The notes beneath the pieces are model-generated. The model worked only from the letters and a program-made list of their open reading frames with translations, was not told where the DNA came from and ran no database searches. Below are positions 1-15,100 of a stretch of DNA of 64,000 bases, one piece after another. This DNA is from Vanilla planifolia. Lineage: Eukaryota; Streptophyta; Magnoliopsida; Asparagales; Orchidaceae. Location: contig JAIUJO010000072.1 of assembly GCA_023846275.1 (NCBI GenBank), forward strand, positions 1,385,599 through 1,449,598. The letters are read 5' to 3'. Position 1 is the first letter of the stretch; each line of letters starts with the position of its first letter. The translations under genes and the position numbers were made by a program.

Positions 1-3000
1 GTCAATGTGTGCATGGGAGTTTGCATGTGTTGTGTATGCTTGTTTTTGTACATGTGTGTGTTCTTATGGATGTGTGTGCATGAGCATGTGTGTGTATGCA
101 TTTGTGCATGTGATTGTGTTTACATGTATATGTTGGTGTGTATGTTTGTTTGTGTGCTTACATTTTTGTGCATGTGCATGTGTTTATGTATGTTTTTTTG
201 TGTATTCTTGTGTTATTTTTTGTGTACATGTGTGTGTGTGCTTGTGTTTGTGTAAGAGTGTGAGTGTATGTGTTTGGTGTGCATATGCGAGCACATGCAT
301 TTAAATGTGTGCTTGTGTGCATGTCTGTGTGTGTTTGTAAGTGTGCATGTGTAGTTTCAGGTATGTGTGTGCACATATGTGTGTTTGTTTTAGTGTGTGT
401 TTTTTGTGTGTGCTTATGTGTCTACATATGTGTGCTTGCATGCATGCATGCATTTATGTGTGCATGTGTGTGTATGTATTTGTGCATGCATGTATGTGAG
501 TGTGTGGGTGTGTGTGCATATTACATGTGATTCTTTATGTGCATGTGTGTGAGCACATGTGCATCTTTTGTGTGTGTGGATGTGTGTATGCATGTGAGTG
601 TTATATGTTCACATCTGTGTGCCCATGTGCATGCTTGTTTGTGCATGTGTGTGAGCCTATGCATGTACATATGCATGTTTTGTGTATGTGTGTCCATGCA
701 TCTTTGTGCATACATGTGTATGTGCTTGCATCTTTATCTATGTTTGTTTGTTTGAATGCACATGTGTGTCTGTGTATGTGTGCATGCATGTGTTGTGTAC
801 ATGTGCATGCATGTGTGTGTGTTTATGCATATTTGTGTGTGGGACTATATGCACATACAAATGTGTGCATGCTTATCCATTTGTCAGTGTGTGCATATGT
901 GTGTGAGCATTCCTGTGTCTAGGTACATACATGCGTTGTGTGTATACATGTCTATGCACGTGTATGAGTGTGTGCCAATGTGTGTACATGTTTGTGAGCC
1001 ATGCATATGTGTGTGTCTATGCATATGAGTGTGCATGTGCATATGTGTTCATCTACATGTGTGCAAGTGTGCTTATGAATACTTGTCTTTGTATTAGTAT
1101 TTGTCTCTGCATGTGGGTGATGTTGCAGACATATGTGTATGTGTGCATGTGTCTATGTCAGCATGTGTGGTTGGGTGTGTGTCCATGGGTGTTTATGTGA
1201 ACCTATACATTCATGAGTGTGTGTGTGTGTGTGATAGAGTGTGTATAATTATGGTGTATGGGTGTGTGCTTGTGTGTGCATGTTCGTATGTGAGTCTGCA
1301 TTCAAGTATATTGGTGTGTGCACATATGTGTGTACATATGTGTGTGTGCATATATGCTTGTGTTGTTGTGCATATATGAGTGTATGCATGTGTGTACAAG
1401 TGTGTGTGCATGTCTGTGATATTCTATGTATCCATTTGTATGCATGTATTTGCATGTGAGTATGTGTTCATGTTAATGTGTGTTTGAGTATGGGTGCTTA
1501 CAGGTGTGTGTTTGTGTACGTCATTGTGTGTGTGTTCATGTGGGTGTGTATATGTGTGCTTGCATTTGTGGATGGGTGTGTGTGTGTATGTGAGTGTCCA
1601 TATGTGTGTTTATGCATAAGCATGTGTGTATGCCAATGCATAGGTGTGTGTGCATGTGTGTGTGTTGTGTGTGTGTATGCATGTGTGTGTGTTGTGTGTG
1701 AGTGTATGCATGTGTGTGTGCAAGTTTTTGCAGGTCTATACACTACATAAGGGCTCATGCATGCATATTTGAGTGTGTGTTGTGAGTGTGAGTTTATAGG
1801 CGCACAAGTGTTTGCATGTGTGTGTGTAGGTAGGTGTGTCTACGTGTGCAGGTGTGCATGTTTGCATGTGTCTATGCTTGCTTATACATGTGTGTTTGTT
1901 CATGTACATGTGTGCACATGTGTGTGTGTGTGGGTGTGTGCATGTAGACATGTATGCAGGTGTGGCTATAAGTGTGCATGTGTGCATGTCAAGCATGTGT
2001 ATGCATTTATCTTTCTATTTTTGCATGCATTTGCATGGGTGTGTATGCATGCATGCATGAGTGCACATGTGTATATGCATGTCTATGTGTGTGTTTGTCC
2101 ATTTGTGTCTATGTGAAAGACTATGCATATGGGTGTGTGTGCATGTTTGCATTCTTGTGGGTGTGTGTGCATATGCATGTGTGCATGCAAATGTGTGTGT
2201 GAGCACGAATGTGATTGTGCGCATGTGCTTATGGGTGTGCATATATGTGCATTTGTGTATGTATTTTACTTTGTGTTTACATGTGTGCGTGTGTGCCAAC
2301 ACATGTGTATGTGCATTCATGAGCATATGCATGTGCGTGAAGGTACTTGTGTGTGTGCATTGTCCTTTGTATGTGTGGGTACGTGCTTTTTTGTTTGTGT
2401 GCGTGTGTGTGCTTGGGTGCACATATATGTGTGTGTATGTGCATGTGTGTGTGCATGCATGTTTGTGAGAGTGTGTGTGTGGGCATGTGTGCATGTGTAT
2501 GGGTGTATGTGTGCATATGTATGCATGTATTTATGTGCATGTGACTATATGCATGTGAGTGTGTGTGTATACATGCATGAGCATAGTGTGTGTGCATGCA
2601 CGTGTGTTAATGTGTGCATATGAATTCATACATGTGTGTGTTTGCATGCATGATTGGCTGTGTGCATATATGCATGTTTCTATGTGTGTATGTCGGTGTG
2701 TGTTTGTGTTTGTGTTTTTTGTGTGCATGTGTTTGTCCATATGTGTGTGCATTAGCATGAGTGTCTGTGTGTGTGTGTACATGATTATGCATGTGTGATC
2801 GTGCATGTTTGTGTGTGTATATGCAAGTGTGTATGCATGTGAGTTTGCGTGTGCATGTAAGCATATGTGTGCATGTGAGTTTGTGCACATGTATGCGCAT
2901 CATGTTTGTATGTGTGCATATGGTGCGTGTGCATGCCTATATGTGGGCTTGTTCATTTGTGCATGTGTTTGTGTGCATGTGTGTGTCCTTATGTATGTTT

Positions 3001-6000
3001 GTGTATACACACTTTTTTGTGCATGGGTTTATGTATTGTTGTATCTGTATGAATGTCTATGTATAGGTGTGTGCCTGCTCTAACATCTGCATTCATAATT
3101 GTGTGCATGTGTGTGTGAAAGTGTGCAAGTGTGCTTGTGTGTGTCTATGAATGTGTATACTGGTTCATATGCACACATGTTCATGTGTGTTTTGTGCGAG
3201 TGTATGCATGCATGCATGTGTTTGTAGCTTCATGTGCATGCATGTGTTTGTTAACGAGTGTGTGCAAGGATATGTGTGGCTATGCACATGCATGTGTGTA
3301 CATGAGTGTGGTTGTGTGTGTCTGCTTATGCATGCATTTGTGAGTGCATATGCATGAATGTGAAACTATGTGTATTTTTATGTTTGTGTGTGTGTATTTG
3401 TGTTTGTGTGTGTGTGATGTGTGTATGCAAACATGTGAGTGCTCATGTACATATGTGTTTCTGCATGTCTGTCTATACATTGGTGCACATACGGGTGTGG
3501 GTGTGAACACGTGTGTGTCCATTTGTGTAGGTGTTTGTGGATGTGTGTGTGTGGACACAAACACATGTGTATGTGTGTGTGGGTGCACACATATGAGCGC
3601 TTCTTTGTGTGTGTGTGTGCATGTGTGTATATGTGAAGGTGTGCATGTTTGTGTCTATGTGTGTGGCATGTGCATATGAGTGTTTGCCTATGTGTGCTTG
3701 TGTATGTGTTTGTGTGCTTGTGTATTCATCTATTTGTGTGCACATGTGTATGCATGTTTGCATGCATTTGAGTGAGCATATGTGCATGCATGCGTGTGTG
3801 TGTATGCATTTGAGTGTGTGTGTTTGTGCTCAAGTTTCTATGCATTTTTGTGTGTGAGAGTGTGTGTGTATGTGTTTGTGTATCAGCATGGGTGCATGTA
3901 CATGTGTGTGTGTATGTGTTTGTGCATTTGTGCATATGTTTGTGTGATTCTACATGGATGTATATATCTACATGCATGTGTGCAAGTGTATGTGTGTCTA
4001 CATGCATGTGTCTATGAGTGTGTGTCTATACGTGTTTCTGCATGTGTGGGTGTGTGTGTGTCTGTGCATGCTTGCATCTGTCTGTGTCTATATGTGCATG
4101 CATATGCCTATGTGTGTGTGAGGATGTGTGCATTTGTTCATTTGTTTGTGTGAATTTTGTTGTTATTAGGTGTGTGAGTTTGTGCACATGTGTGTGCATG
4201 TTTATGCAGGTGTGCAAGGGGTGTGAATGTGTGTACCTTTGTGTGTGCATGTGTGTGCATGTGTGTGCATACGGTCGTGCATGTGTATGCATGTGTGTGC
4301 TTGTGTCTATATGTGTTTGTATATTTGTGTGGAGGTTGTTTGCATGTGCATGCACATGTGTGTTGGTGTGTGCATGTGCATGTGTGTATGCATGGATGTT
4401 TATATTTGCACATGTGGGTATATATATGCATGTGCATCGATGTGTGTGGGTGTGTTTGTGTGCATATGTGATTATGTGTATGTGTGGGTGTGCATGCATG
4501 TGTGTATTAATGCATCTGTACATGCATGCATGCACATACATTTATATTGGTGCATGTGTACATGTGTGCATATAATTTTGTGTGTATGTGTACATGTATG
4601 TGTGCATGTGTGTATGTGTGTCTGCATGTGTATGTATGCATGCTTGTGAGTGTATATATGTGTGTGTGTGTGTGTGTGTGTTCATGTGTATGTGTGCATT
4701 AGTGTGTGTATGTGTGTGTGTGTGAATGTGTGAGGTCAAGTGTGTATACATGTATGTGCGTGTTTATGTGTTAGCCAAAGTGTGCTTCTATGTGTGTACC
4801 TATATAAGTGTGTGTGTGTGTATGTCTATGTACTTGTCCATGCTTGTGTGTGTGCACTTATGTTTATGTGTTTGTATGCATGCTTATTTGTTTGTTCGTG
4901 TGTTTGTTTCTATGTGTTCATGTTTATGTATGTTTGCACTGATGTGGGTGTGTGTGTGTGCTTGAGTGTATGCATGTGTGCATGTGTATGTTTGTGAACA
5001 TATTTGTGCATGTGTGCATATGCATATGCATGTTTGTGTGCATGTGGGTGCGTTTGCACAAGTATAGTATATGTGTGTGTGTGAGCATGTCTGTGCATGT
5101 ATGTGCTTGTAGTGTGTGTGAGTGAGTGTGTACATTTGTTTGAGTGTGCTTGTGCACATTTGTATGTGTGTATGCATGTGTATTTGTGTGTGTGTGTGTG
5201 CATGTGTGTGCATTCATGCATTTGTATATACATGTTTGTTTCTATGTTTATGCATGTGCCTGTGCATGTGTTTGTGCATGTGTGTGGATGCTCATGTGTG
5301 AGCATGGGTGCTTGTATGCATGTGTGGATAATTGTGTCAATGTATATGTGTGATGCATGTGTGTGTATATGTGTGTGTGTGTGTGTTTGTTCATGTTTGT
5401 GTGCACACATGTTTGTGCATGAGCATGCATGTGTGTAAATATAAGTGTGTTTGTGTGTATGCTTGTGTGCATATGCATGTATGAGTTCCTATGCATTTTC
5501 TTCTGCATGTATATGAATGCATGTGCATAAGTTTGTACATGTGCATCTCCCCTTTCTTGTTTCTGTTTGTGCCTTTGCCTGTATATGGGTGCATATGCTT
5601 CCATTTGCATGCATGTGCATGGTTGTCCATGTACAACTGCACATTTCTACATGACTATGCCAGTGCATATTTGGGTGTATGTGCGAGTAGGTTTGTGTTT
5701 ATGAGAATATTTGTGACCGTTTGTGTGTGTGTGCATGTGTATGCATGTGTGTGTGTGTGCATGCATGCAGGTGTTCATGTGTAGTCATGCATCTGTTTGC
5801 ATGTGTTCATGTGAGTGTATGTCTATGTGTGCATGTGGGTTTGTGCATCATGCAAATATATATGTGTGTGTGTGTGCATGTGTGTGTGTGTGTATGTGTG
5901 TGTGTGCACATGTTTGTGACTATGTGTGTACATGTGTACATGTTTGTATGCATGTGTGTGCATGCATGCTTATGTGTTTGTGTGTATGTCTATGTGTGCA

Positions 6001-9000
6001 TGTGAGTATGCATTTGTTCTTATGCATGTTGAAATGTGCATATAAGTGTGCATGTTTTCATGTGCATCTGAGTTGTTGGGTATGTGTGTTTGCATGTATG
6101 TTTTTGTGTGTGTGCATATGTGTGTGTGTGCACGTTCATGTGGGTGTGTAAGCATTTGTACATTTCTGTATGTGGGCACACACGTGATGGTGTTTGTGTA
6201 TCCATGTGTTCTTTGTCTATGTGTGTGTATATATGTGTGTGTTTATGGGTATCAGCATTAGTGCGTGTGTGCGAGCATGTGCATGCATGTGTGTGTTGGT
6301 ATGTATATGTTTGCATGCATGCATGTGTCTATGTATGTGTGTGCATATGCATGTGTGTGGTGGTTGTTCCTATGTGCATACACGCTGAAGTGCTTTTGCG
6401 CATGTGTTCATGGGCTGGCCTGATTGTGTGTACATGCATGAGTGTGCATGTGCATGTATGTCCATTCGTTCATGTGTATGTGTGTGTGTGTTCATGAGCC
6501 TATGCATGTGTATCTGTGTGCATGTGCATGTGTGTATTTGTGTGTGTGTGCATTAATGTGCGTTTCTTTGTTTGTGAATGTGTTCGTGCATGCGTATCAT
6601 TGTATATGTTCATATATATGTGTGTGTGTGTGTGTGTGCTGGTGCATCTATGTGTCTATGTGGATGTGCATGTGTTTGAGTGTGTATATGCATGCACTCA
6701 TGTGTGGGTGCGAATGCATGCATGTACATGTGTGTGCTTTTGTGTATGCATGGGTTTGTGCATGAGTAAGCATGTGTGGGCATGCATGTGCATGCGAGTG
6801 TGTGTGCTTTGGGAGTGCATAAGCCTATGTGTGTGCATGTGCGTTGTGCATGCAAGTGTTTGCGTGTGTTTCCATTTTTTTTTGTGTTATGTTGAGCGTG
6901 TGTGTATTAATATGCATGAATGTGCATGTCTGTGCACGCATGGGTGCACATGTCTGCATGGATCTACATGTGCAAGAATGTATGTGTGAGTAAGTGGGTT
7001 TGTGTTTATGTGTTTTTGGGTCTGTGTTGGTGCATGCATTTGTGCATACAGTAATGTGTGGGTTCATGTGTGCATTAGTGTGAGTTTGTGTGTGCATGTA
7101 TTTATGTGTTCATGTGGGTGTGTCTACGTTTGTGTGCACTTTTGTGGGCACACATGTGCGCACGTGGGTGTGTGCTATGTTTGTGTGTGTGATGATGTGT
7201 TTGTGTAGGTGTGGGCTTAGGTGTGTGTGTGAGCTTGTGCTTTCTTGTGGTTGCATATGTATGTATGTGGTCACGTAAAAGCATGCATCTATGTGTTGTG
7301 TGTGTGTGCATGTGTGTACGTGTTGTCCCTGTGTACATGTGCAAATGTTTGTGTGCATATGTGTGCTTATGTGCATGTGTGTGGGTGGTGGTATGCATGT
7401 AGTATGTGCACTTGTGTACATCTAAGTGTGTGTGCATGTCTTTGGGTGTGTATGTGCATGTATGTGTATGTGTGTAGTTGTGTGTGTGTTTATGTGCTTG
7501 TTTTTTGTGTGTGCACATGCACATGGCTGTGTGCATGTGTGCATATGTCTATCCATGTATTTTGCATAGTATTACGTGTGTGTGTGCATATGTGTGTGTG
7601 TGTGGGCACATACATGTGTGCATTTGTGTGTGCATTAGTGTGTGTGTGTGTTTGTGCATGCAAGCCTGCATGTTTATGTATGTTTGTGTGTGTGCATGTG
7701 TGCATGTGTGTGTGGGTGTATATGAGTGTGTGTGCATGTGAGCATTGGTTTGTGCATGTGTGTGCATGTGTGTACATACATGTGTGTTTTTCTATGTGTG
7801 TGTGTTGCATGTGCATATCCATGCATGTGTGTGAATGGCTGTGTGTGCGTGTGTGTGTTCATGCATGTGTGCAGATAGTTGTGTGTGTTCAAAATTGTAC
7901 ATATGTGCTTGTGTGCATGTTGGTGTGCACATGTGTGTGTACGTACATGCACCTATGTGCATATGGGTGCACATGTGTATGTATGCCTGTGCATATGTGT
8001 TAGCATTTTTGGTCTATGGGCCTACCTATTGACATATATGTGTGATTGCATGTGCAAGTTTGTTAGTGCATGTGTGTGTGTGTGCATGTGTTTGTGTGGA
8101 CATTCACACATGTATGTGTGTGGGTGCAAGTGTGTGTTTGTGTGCATCAGTGTGTGTGTGTGTGTGTGTGTTTGTATGCATGCTTTTGTGTGTGTGTGTG
8201 TGTCTACCTATGAACATGTGTATTTTTTTGTTTATGTGTGTATGCATGTGTGCGTGTGCGTATGCTTGTGTATTGTATATGTGTCTGTGTCCACACGCAT
8301 GTGTGCATATGTGTCTATGTGTGTGTTAACGTGTTTGTGTGCATGAGTGTGTGCACTTATTTGTGTGCATTTGCATGTGATTGTCCATGTGTATGTATGC
8401 TTGTTTTGTGTGAGCATGTGCAAGTGCATTTTTGTACATCAGTGTGTATATGTGCTTGTGTGTGCGTGCATACATGCATGTGTTTGCCTACATATGTCTA
8501 TATTTTTTGTGCATATATGTGCTTGTATATGTGTGCACATCCTTCTACGTATGTGCGTGCATGTACCTTTGTGTGTGTGGGGGAGTGGGTGTGCATGCAT
8601 GCACATGTGCACATGTTTGTGCTTGTGTATGTGTGTTTATATCAATGTGTGTGCATGAGTGCACATGTGCATGCATGTGCATGGGTTTGCATGATTTTGC
8701 ATGTGCATGTTGACTGTGTGCTTGAGTGTGTGCATGAGCATACATGTTTGTAAGCCTTTGTGTGTGTGTGTATATGTGTATGTGAGTGTGTGTGTGTGGA
8801 TATACATCTGTTTGTACATGTATATGTGTGTGCATGTGTGTATATGTGTGAGTGTATATTTGTGGGCAGGTGTTTCTTTTTGTGTGTTTCTAGGAGGATG
8901 TGTGTGCATGTCATGCATGTGTACAAGCATTAATATGTATGTGTTTGGTCCAATGTGTGTTATTGTGTGCGCGAGTGTTTCATTTACATGTGTGTGCATG

Positions 9001-11319
9001 TGCTTGTCCGATGTGTGTGTGTGTGTGTGCATGTGTGAACTTTCATGCATGTGTGTTTGTGCATGTATGTGTGTGCATATAGGGGCGAGTGAGTATGAGT
9101 GGATAGGCATAGTTTGCATGTGTATATGAGTACAAGTGCATGTCTATTTTTTGTATTTTATGTGTGCATGTGTATGTGTATGTTAATGTGCACATGCGAG
9201 CACGTGTGCATGCATGTGTATGTGTGTGTGCATGTGTAGTTGTATATGTGTGGTTTTTTGTGCATGTGTGTGTGCATGTGCGTTTGTTTACATGCATTCA
9301 TGTGTAGGTGTAATTGCTTGTGTGGGTGTGTCTACATGTATGTGTGTGAGAGTGTATGTATTTATGTGTGTGTGAGTGTGCATGAGTGTGTGTGCATGTG
9401 TGTGCATGTCTATGTGTGGGTGCAAGTGTTTGTGCTTATGTTATGCATGTGTGTGTGGGTGCATTTTTTGTGTGCATGAGATATCTGTATATTGGAGTGC
9501 TGGTTTTTGTACAAGTGTGAGTGTACATGTGTGTGAGTGAGTGTGCATGTGTGTGCATATTTATGTATTTATGTGGGTTATATGTGTATGTATGTGTGTG
9601 CATGTGTCCAAGTGAATGTGTGTGTATATGTACATGCATGTGTGTGTTTTTGTATGGGTGTGTGTGCATGTCTATGTACATTTGTGCATGCATGTGTGTG
9701 CTTATCTCTATATATGTGCATGCATGGACATACATATTTATAGGAGAGTGTGCATGCATATGTGTGTTGAAGTGTGTGTGCATGTGTGTGTATGCGTGCA
9801 TGTGAGTGTTCATGTGGAGCTGTATGCATTTGTTTATGTGAGTTTGTGCATGCACGTGTGGATGTAAGTGTATGCATGTGTATATGTGTGTGTGTGTGTG
9901 CACTCATACATGCATGAATGTGTGTGCATATTTGTGTATGTGTATATAAGCCTATGCTTATGTATATGTCTATTTATGTGTGCATTATTGTGTGTGTGAT
10001 TGCATAGTTGTGTGTGTGTGTCTATGAGTGTGTGTGTGTGTATGTATGTGTGTCTATGCATGTATGTGTCTTGACATATTTGAGTGTGTTCATGTTGATA
10101 CATGTCTGCTTGCATGGGTCAATGTGTGTGCATGTTTGTGTGGGCCTGTGTGCATGCCTACTTGTGTTCATCATATGCGTGTGCATATGCATGTGTACAG
10201 ACATGAGTGTGTGTGCTTATGCATGTGTGTGTGTTTGAGTATAGTCATGCATTTATGTGTGATGATGTGTGGTTGTGTGTGTTCATGTGACTGTGTGTGT
10301 GTGCATGTGTGTGGGTTGGTGTATGTGAATGTCTATGTGGGGCTGTGCACGTCTCTGTGTATGTTCATGTGTACTATGTGTATGTGCATGTGCACTATTT
10401 GTATGTGCATGTGCATGTGTGTGTATATATTTGTAGGACATTATGTGTTTGAGTCAATGTGTGTATGTTTGTGTGTGCATATGTGTCTGGGTGTGTGAGT
10501 GTCTATGTGGGTGCTTTGACATGTGCACACATTTGTTATGTGTGTTCATTTGTGCATGTCTATCCATGCATGTGTTTGTGTGCATGTTATTGTGCATGTG
10601 TGTGCATTGGCACTTACATGTGTGTGTGTGCATGCATGTATTTATATGCGTGCAAAAGTGTGTGCATGTGTTCATGTGTACGTGTTTATGTGTATGTTTG
10701 TATGAATTTATGTGTTTTTGTGGTTATGTGTGTGTGTGTGAGGGTGCATGTGTGTAGGCATGAGTGTGTGTGGTAGTGTGTGCATGTGTGTGTGTATGTG
10801 TGTGTGTATGCATGTGCAAGTGTTTGTGTGCATGTTAGCATGTGTGTGTGCATCTATGAGTTTATATTTGTTGCATCAATTTGTATACATGCATGTCTAT
10901 TTGTGCTCGATTGTGTGCATGTGTGTTTATGTTTATGCATATATGAGGGTCTACGTGCACATGTATACATGCTTTAGCTCTTGTGTGTGTATGTGTGTCT
11001 ATGTGCACATATATGCATATGTGTGCAAGTTCATGTGCAAGCATGTGTCTCTACATTTTTGTGTGAATCTGTGTGTGTGCATGCACTTGCATGTGTGTGG
11101 GTGAATGCATGTGTGTGCATGTGTCTACACATTTCTATATGCCTTTATGTTTGCATGTGTGTGTTCTCGTGCTTGTGCATGAGTGTCTTCATTTTTTTTG
11201 AGAGCATGTATGTGTCTCTCTATTTATGTGCCTATGTCTATTGTTGTGCATGCACATATGTGTGTGTGTATGTGTGTGTGCATGTTTGCTTGTATATATG
11301 TGTTCATGTGCATGCTTGC

Positions 11320-11341
11320 ATATATATATATATATATATAT
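11320..11341. repeat. (TA)n microsatellite
   Basis: A perfect run of about eleven TA dinucleotides lies inside the TG array. It is the longest pure TA tract I saw in the array blocks. Confidence 0.9.
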
Positions 11342-12084
11342 GCATGTTTGCATGTGCAAGTGTGTGGGTCTATGTGTGCATGCATGCACGTGTGTATGTG
11401 GGTGTGTGAGTGCACGAGTGCTTGTGTGCACATGTTTATGTATGTGCATGTGCATGTGTGTACGTGTGTACATGTCTGTACATTTGTACATGTGTACGTA
11501 TATTAATGTGTGTGCATGCATTTATGTGTACATATGTTGTGTCTGCAAGTGTGTTTATGTGCATCTATGCATGTTTGTGTGTTTTTATATGCATGTGTAT
11601 GTGTGTGTGCATATACTTGTGCATGTTTGTGTGCACATTTTTACATGTGTATGCAAGTGTGTGCATGTGTTTGCATGTGTGTGTGCGTGTATTTGCACGT
11701 GTGTGTATGCAAGTGTGTGTTCAGGTACATGTATGTGTATCTATATATTTGCACATGCATGTGCGAGTCTAGGTGTTTGCATTTGGATGTATGTGTATAC
11801 ATGGACTTATTGGTGCTTATTTTTGTTTGCATGCATTTTTGTATGCGTGTGCAAGTGCATATGAGCATTTATGTGTTTGTGCTCTGCATGCTAGTGTGCA
11901 TGTGTGAGGGTGTGTTAGTGTATGAGTGTGTGCACGAACATGTGTAAGTGTCTATACAAGAGTGCATGCTTATGTGCATTCATAAGTGTGCAGGCATGCT
12001 TGTGTGTGTGTGTGTGTGCATGTGTGTACATGTGTGTGTGCATGCATGTATCTATGCCTATGTGTGTATGTGCATAAAGTGTAG

Positions 12085-12161
12085 GTGTGAGCATGTGTGC
12101 ACATGTATTGTGTGGCAATGCACATGCATGTGCGCAAGTGTGAGCATGTGTGCACATGTAT
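12085..12161 (+). repeat. 24-bp direct repeat within TG array, period 53
   Basis: The word beginning gtgtgagcatgtgtgcac occurs at 12,085-12,108 and again at 12,138-12,161 with no mismatch. The exact match suggests a recent local duplication within otherwise degenerate DNA. Confidence 0.75.
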
Positions 12162-15100
12162 GTGTGTGTGGGTTTATTTGTGTCTATGTGTGTGCATACA
12201 AATGCATGTGTATGCTTGGGTGTGGGCATCTGTATGAATGTGTAATTCATGTATGTGTGTGCATGTGTGTGTTTGAGTGCTTTCATAAGTGTGTGCATGT
12301 GAGTGTGCATATGTCTGTGTAAATCTATAGGTGCACATGTTAGTGCAAGTGTATATGCTTGTGCACATCTACTTATGTGTGTATGTGTGCACACATGTGT
12401 TTGTGCATGTTAGTGCATGTGTAGGTATTTGTACGTGCATGTGCATGGACACGTGTGTGCGTGCACATGTTTATGTATGCGTGCATGCATGTGAATTGTG
12501 AGTGTATGTGCAGGTGTATGCATGTGTGTATACATGTTTTTGTGACTGTGTGCATATGTTTAGGTGCTTGTGCATGTTCGTGTGTGTGTGCATGTGTGCA
12601 TCATTGCGTACGAGTGTGTTTATGCATGCGTGTGTATTTGTGTGCATGTGTGTGTGGTTGCATATGTGTGTATGTGTGTGTACAGATGTGTTACCATGGG
12701 AAAGTGTGTGCATGAGTACTGTATGCATGTGTTTGCATAGGCGTGGGTGTGTGCATAGCTTTGTGTGCATGTGTACGTGTTCATGCATTTGTGTGTGCAT
12801 GTGCATGTGTGTATATTTGTGTGAATACATGTGTGTGTAGGGTGTGTGTACATATGTGTGTATGCATGAGTGCATCTGTGTGTTCATATGTGTGTGTGTG
12901 TAGATGAAAGTATTTGAGCATGTGCATGTTTGTGTATGTGTGTTTGTGTGCTTGAGTGTATGCATGGGTGTGCATGTATGTTGCACATGTGTGTCCAAAT
13001 ATGGGCATGTTCATTTATGTTTGTGTGTGTGCATGTGTGTGTGGATATGTGTGTGTGTGTGAGCATATACATGTTTGTGCATGGTATGTGTCTGCATGGA
13101 CATGTTTGTGCATGTGTGTGAGTGTGTTCATACATGCCAGCTTGTGTGTGTGTGAATGCATTTGTGTCCATATGCATGCATGCATGTGCATGTGTGTATG
13201 TTTGTGTATACACATGTATATGTGTGTGTGTGTGTGCATGCATGCATGCATGAATATCAATGTGTGCAAACACGTGTACATTTGTATGAGTGATTTTTTG
13301 TGAATGTGTATATGTGTGCATATTTTTGTATGTGTGTGCATATGTGTTTATGTGTAAATAAGTTCGTGTGCATGTGAATGCATGTGTCATCTTGTGCACA
13401 TGTGTGTAGGATTGTGTGTGCTTTAACGTCTGTGCATATGTGCTTGCATATGTGTATTTGTGTGAGCATGTGTGTTCATGCACATGTTTGTATGCCTACA
13501 TGTGTGTTGGTGTATGGGTGTGTTTGTATGCCTATGTGTGTTGGTGCATTTGTGTTTGTGTGTGTGTGCACACATGCATGTGTATGGTTGCATGGGTGTG
13601 TGTGTTTGCATAGAAGTGTGTCTTTCTACATGTGTGTCTATGCGTGTTTGTATATGTTTGTTTACAGGTGGGTACATGTGTGTGTGAGTGTGTGAGAGTG
13701 TATGTGCATGCTTGATTATTTTCTTACATTTGTGTGTTTGTATGTGCGGTGCATTTGTGCTAGTGTGTTTGTATTTATGCATTTGTGCTAATGTGTGTGT
13801 GCATGCATGCATTTGTGCATGTGTATGGGAAGACATGTGCATGTGTGTAAGTATGTTTGCATATATGTGTGCACATTTGTGTATTTATGTGTGCGTATAT
13901 TTGTTCATGTTTATGTACATGCCTGTACATGTGTATTTGTGTCTAAGGAAGTGTGCATATCTGTGTGTGTGTGTGTTCATTTGTGTGGGAGTGCATGTGC
14001 TTGTACATGTCTTAATGCATCTATGTGTGCCTTTATTTGTCTGTCTCTATGAGCTAGAGTGTGTGTATGTCTATTTGTATGCTTGTGTGTATATGTGCAT
14101 GAATATGCATATGCATGTGTGCGCTTGGGGGTGCATGCATGGGTGCATGTGTCTGTGTATTTGTGCATGTTTGTTCGTGTGTACGTGTGTGTACTTGTGT
14201 GGGTATGTGCATGTGCAAGTGTCATACAAGTTTGCAAGTATGCAAGTATGTGTGTTTGGTTATGCATGTATATGCGTGTATGTTTGCAAGCATGCACGAA
14301 TGTGCATGTTTGCATGTTTGTGTTTGTGTTTGTGCGTGTGCACGAGTGTATGCATGTGTATGTGTGTGATATGTGTTTGCATGTGTGTGTGTATGTGTGT
14401 ATGTGTCTATGTGTGTGTTTTTGTGTGCGAATGTTCTTATTGTGTGCACAAATGTGTGTTTATGCATGTGCATGTTTGTGTATACCATTGTGTGTGCATA
14501 TGTGTCCATGTGTATGCGAACTCATGTGTATGCTTGTGTGCATGTGTTTGTGTTCATACATGAGTGCATTTGTGTGTCTATGCATGCATGTTCCTATTTA
14601 TGTGTGTGCATGCATGTGCCTATGTATGTACATGTGTGGTTAAGTGTGCATATGCATTTGTGTGCATGTTGGTGCCTACGAGTGTGTGTGGGTGTGCATT
14701 TGCTATCATGTGCATGCACATTTGCAATTTTTTGTATGTGTGTGTCAATGTGTGCATGTTTCATGTGTGTGTATGTGTGTGCATGTGTGTTTGTGGATGT
14801 GTGCATGTGTGGGTGAGCAAGAGTGAATGTGTGCATGTGTGTGTGCTTGTGTGTATGCATGTGCAAGCATTCATGTGCATGTGTGCATTCATGAGTGTGT
14901 GGGTGTGTGTGCATGTACTTTTGCATAGGTATGAGAGCTTGTGTATATGTGTGTGATTGTGCATAGGCACACATGCGTGTGCATGTTTATGTATTTGGAG
15001 TGCATGCACGTGCATGTGTGTGGTTGTGCGTGTGTATCTGTATGCATGTAAGCATGCAATTGTGCATGTATGTACGTGTGTGTATGTCTCTATGTGTGCT

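Noticed and set aside
7245-8003. 252-codon Cys/Val/Met-rich frame as a metal-binding or membrane protein
   Set aside because: Overlapping frames of the same character occur on both strands throughout the array. There is no domain, no stable frame and only tg/ca words.
13688-14563. 291-codon + strand frame as a gene
   Set aside because: Composition matches the array exactly, and the opposite strand also has long Thr/His frames at the same place.
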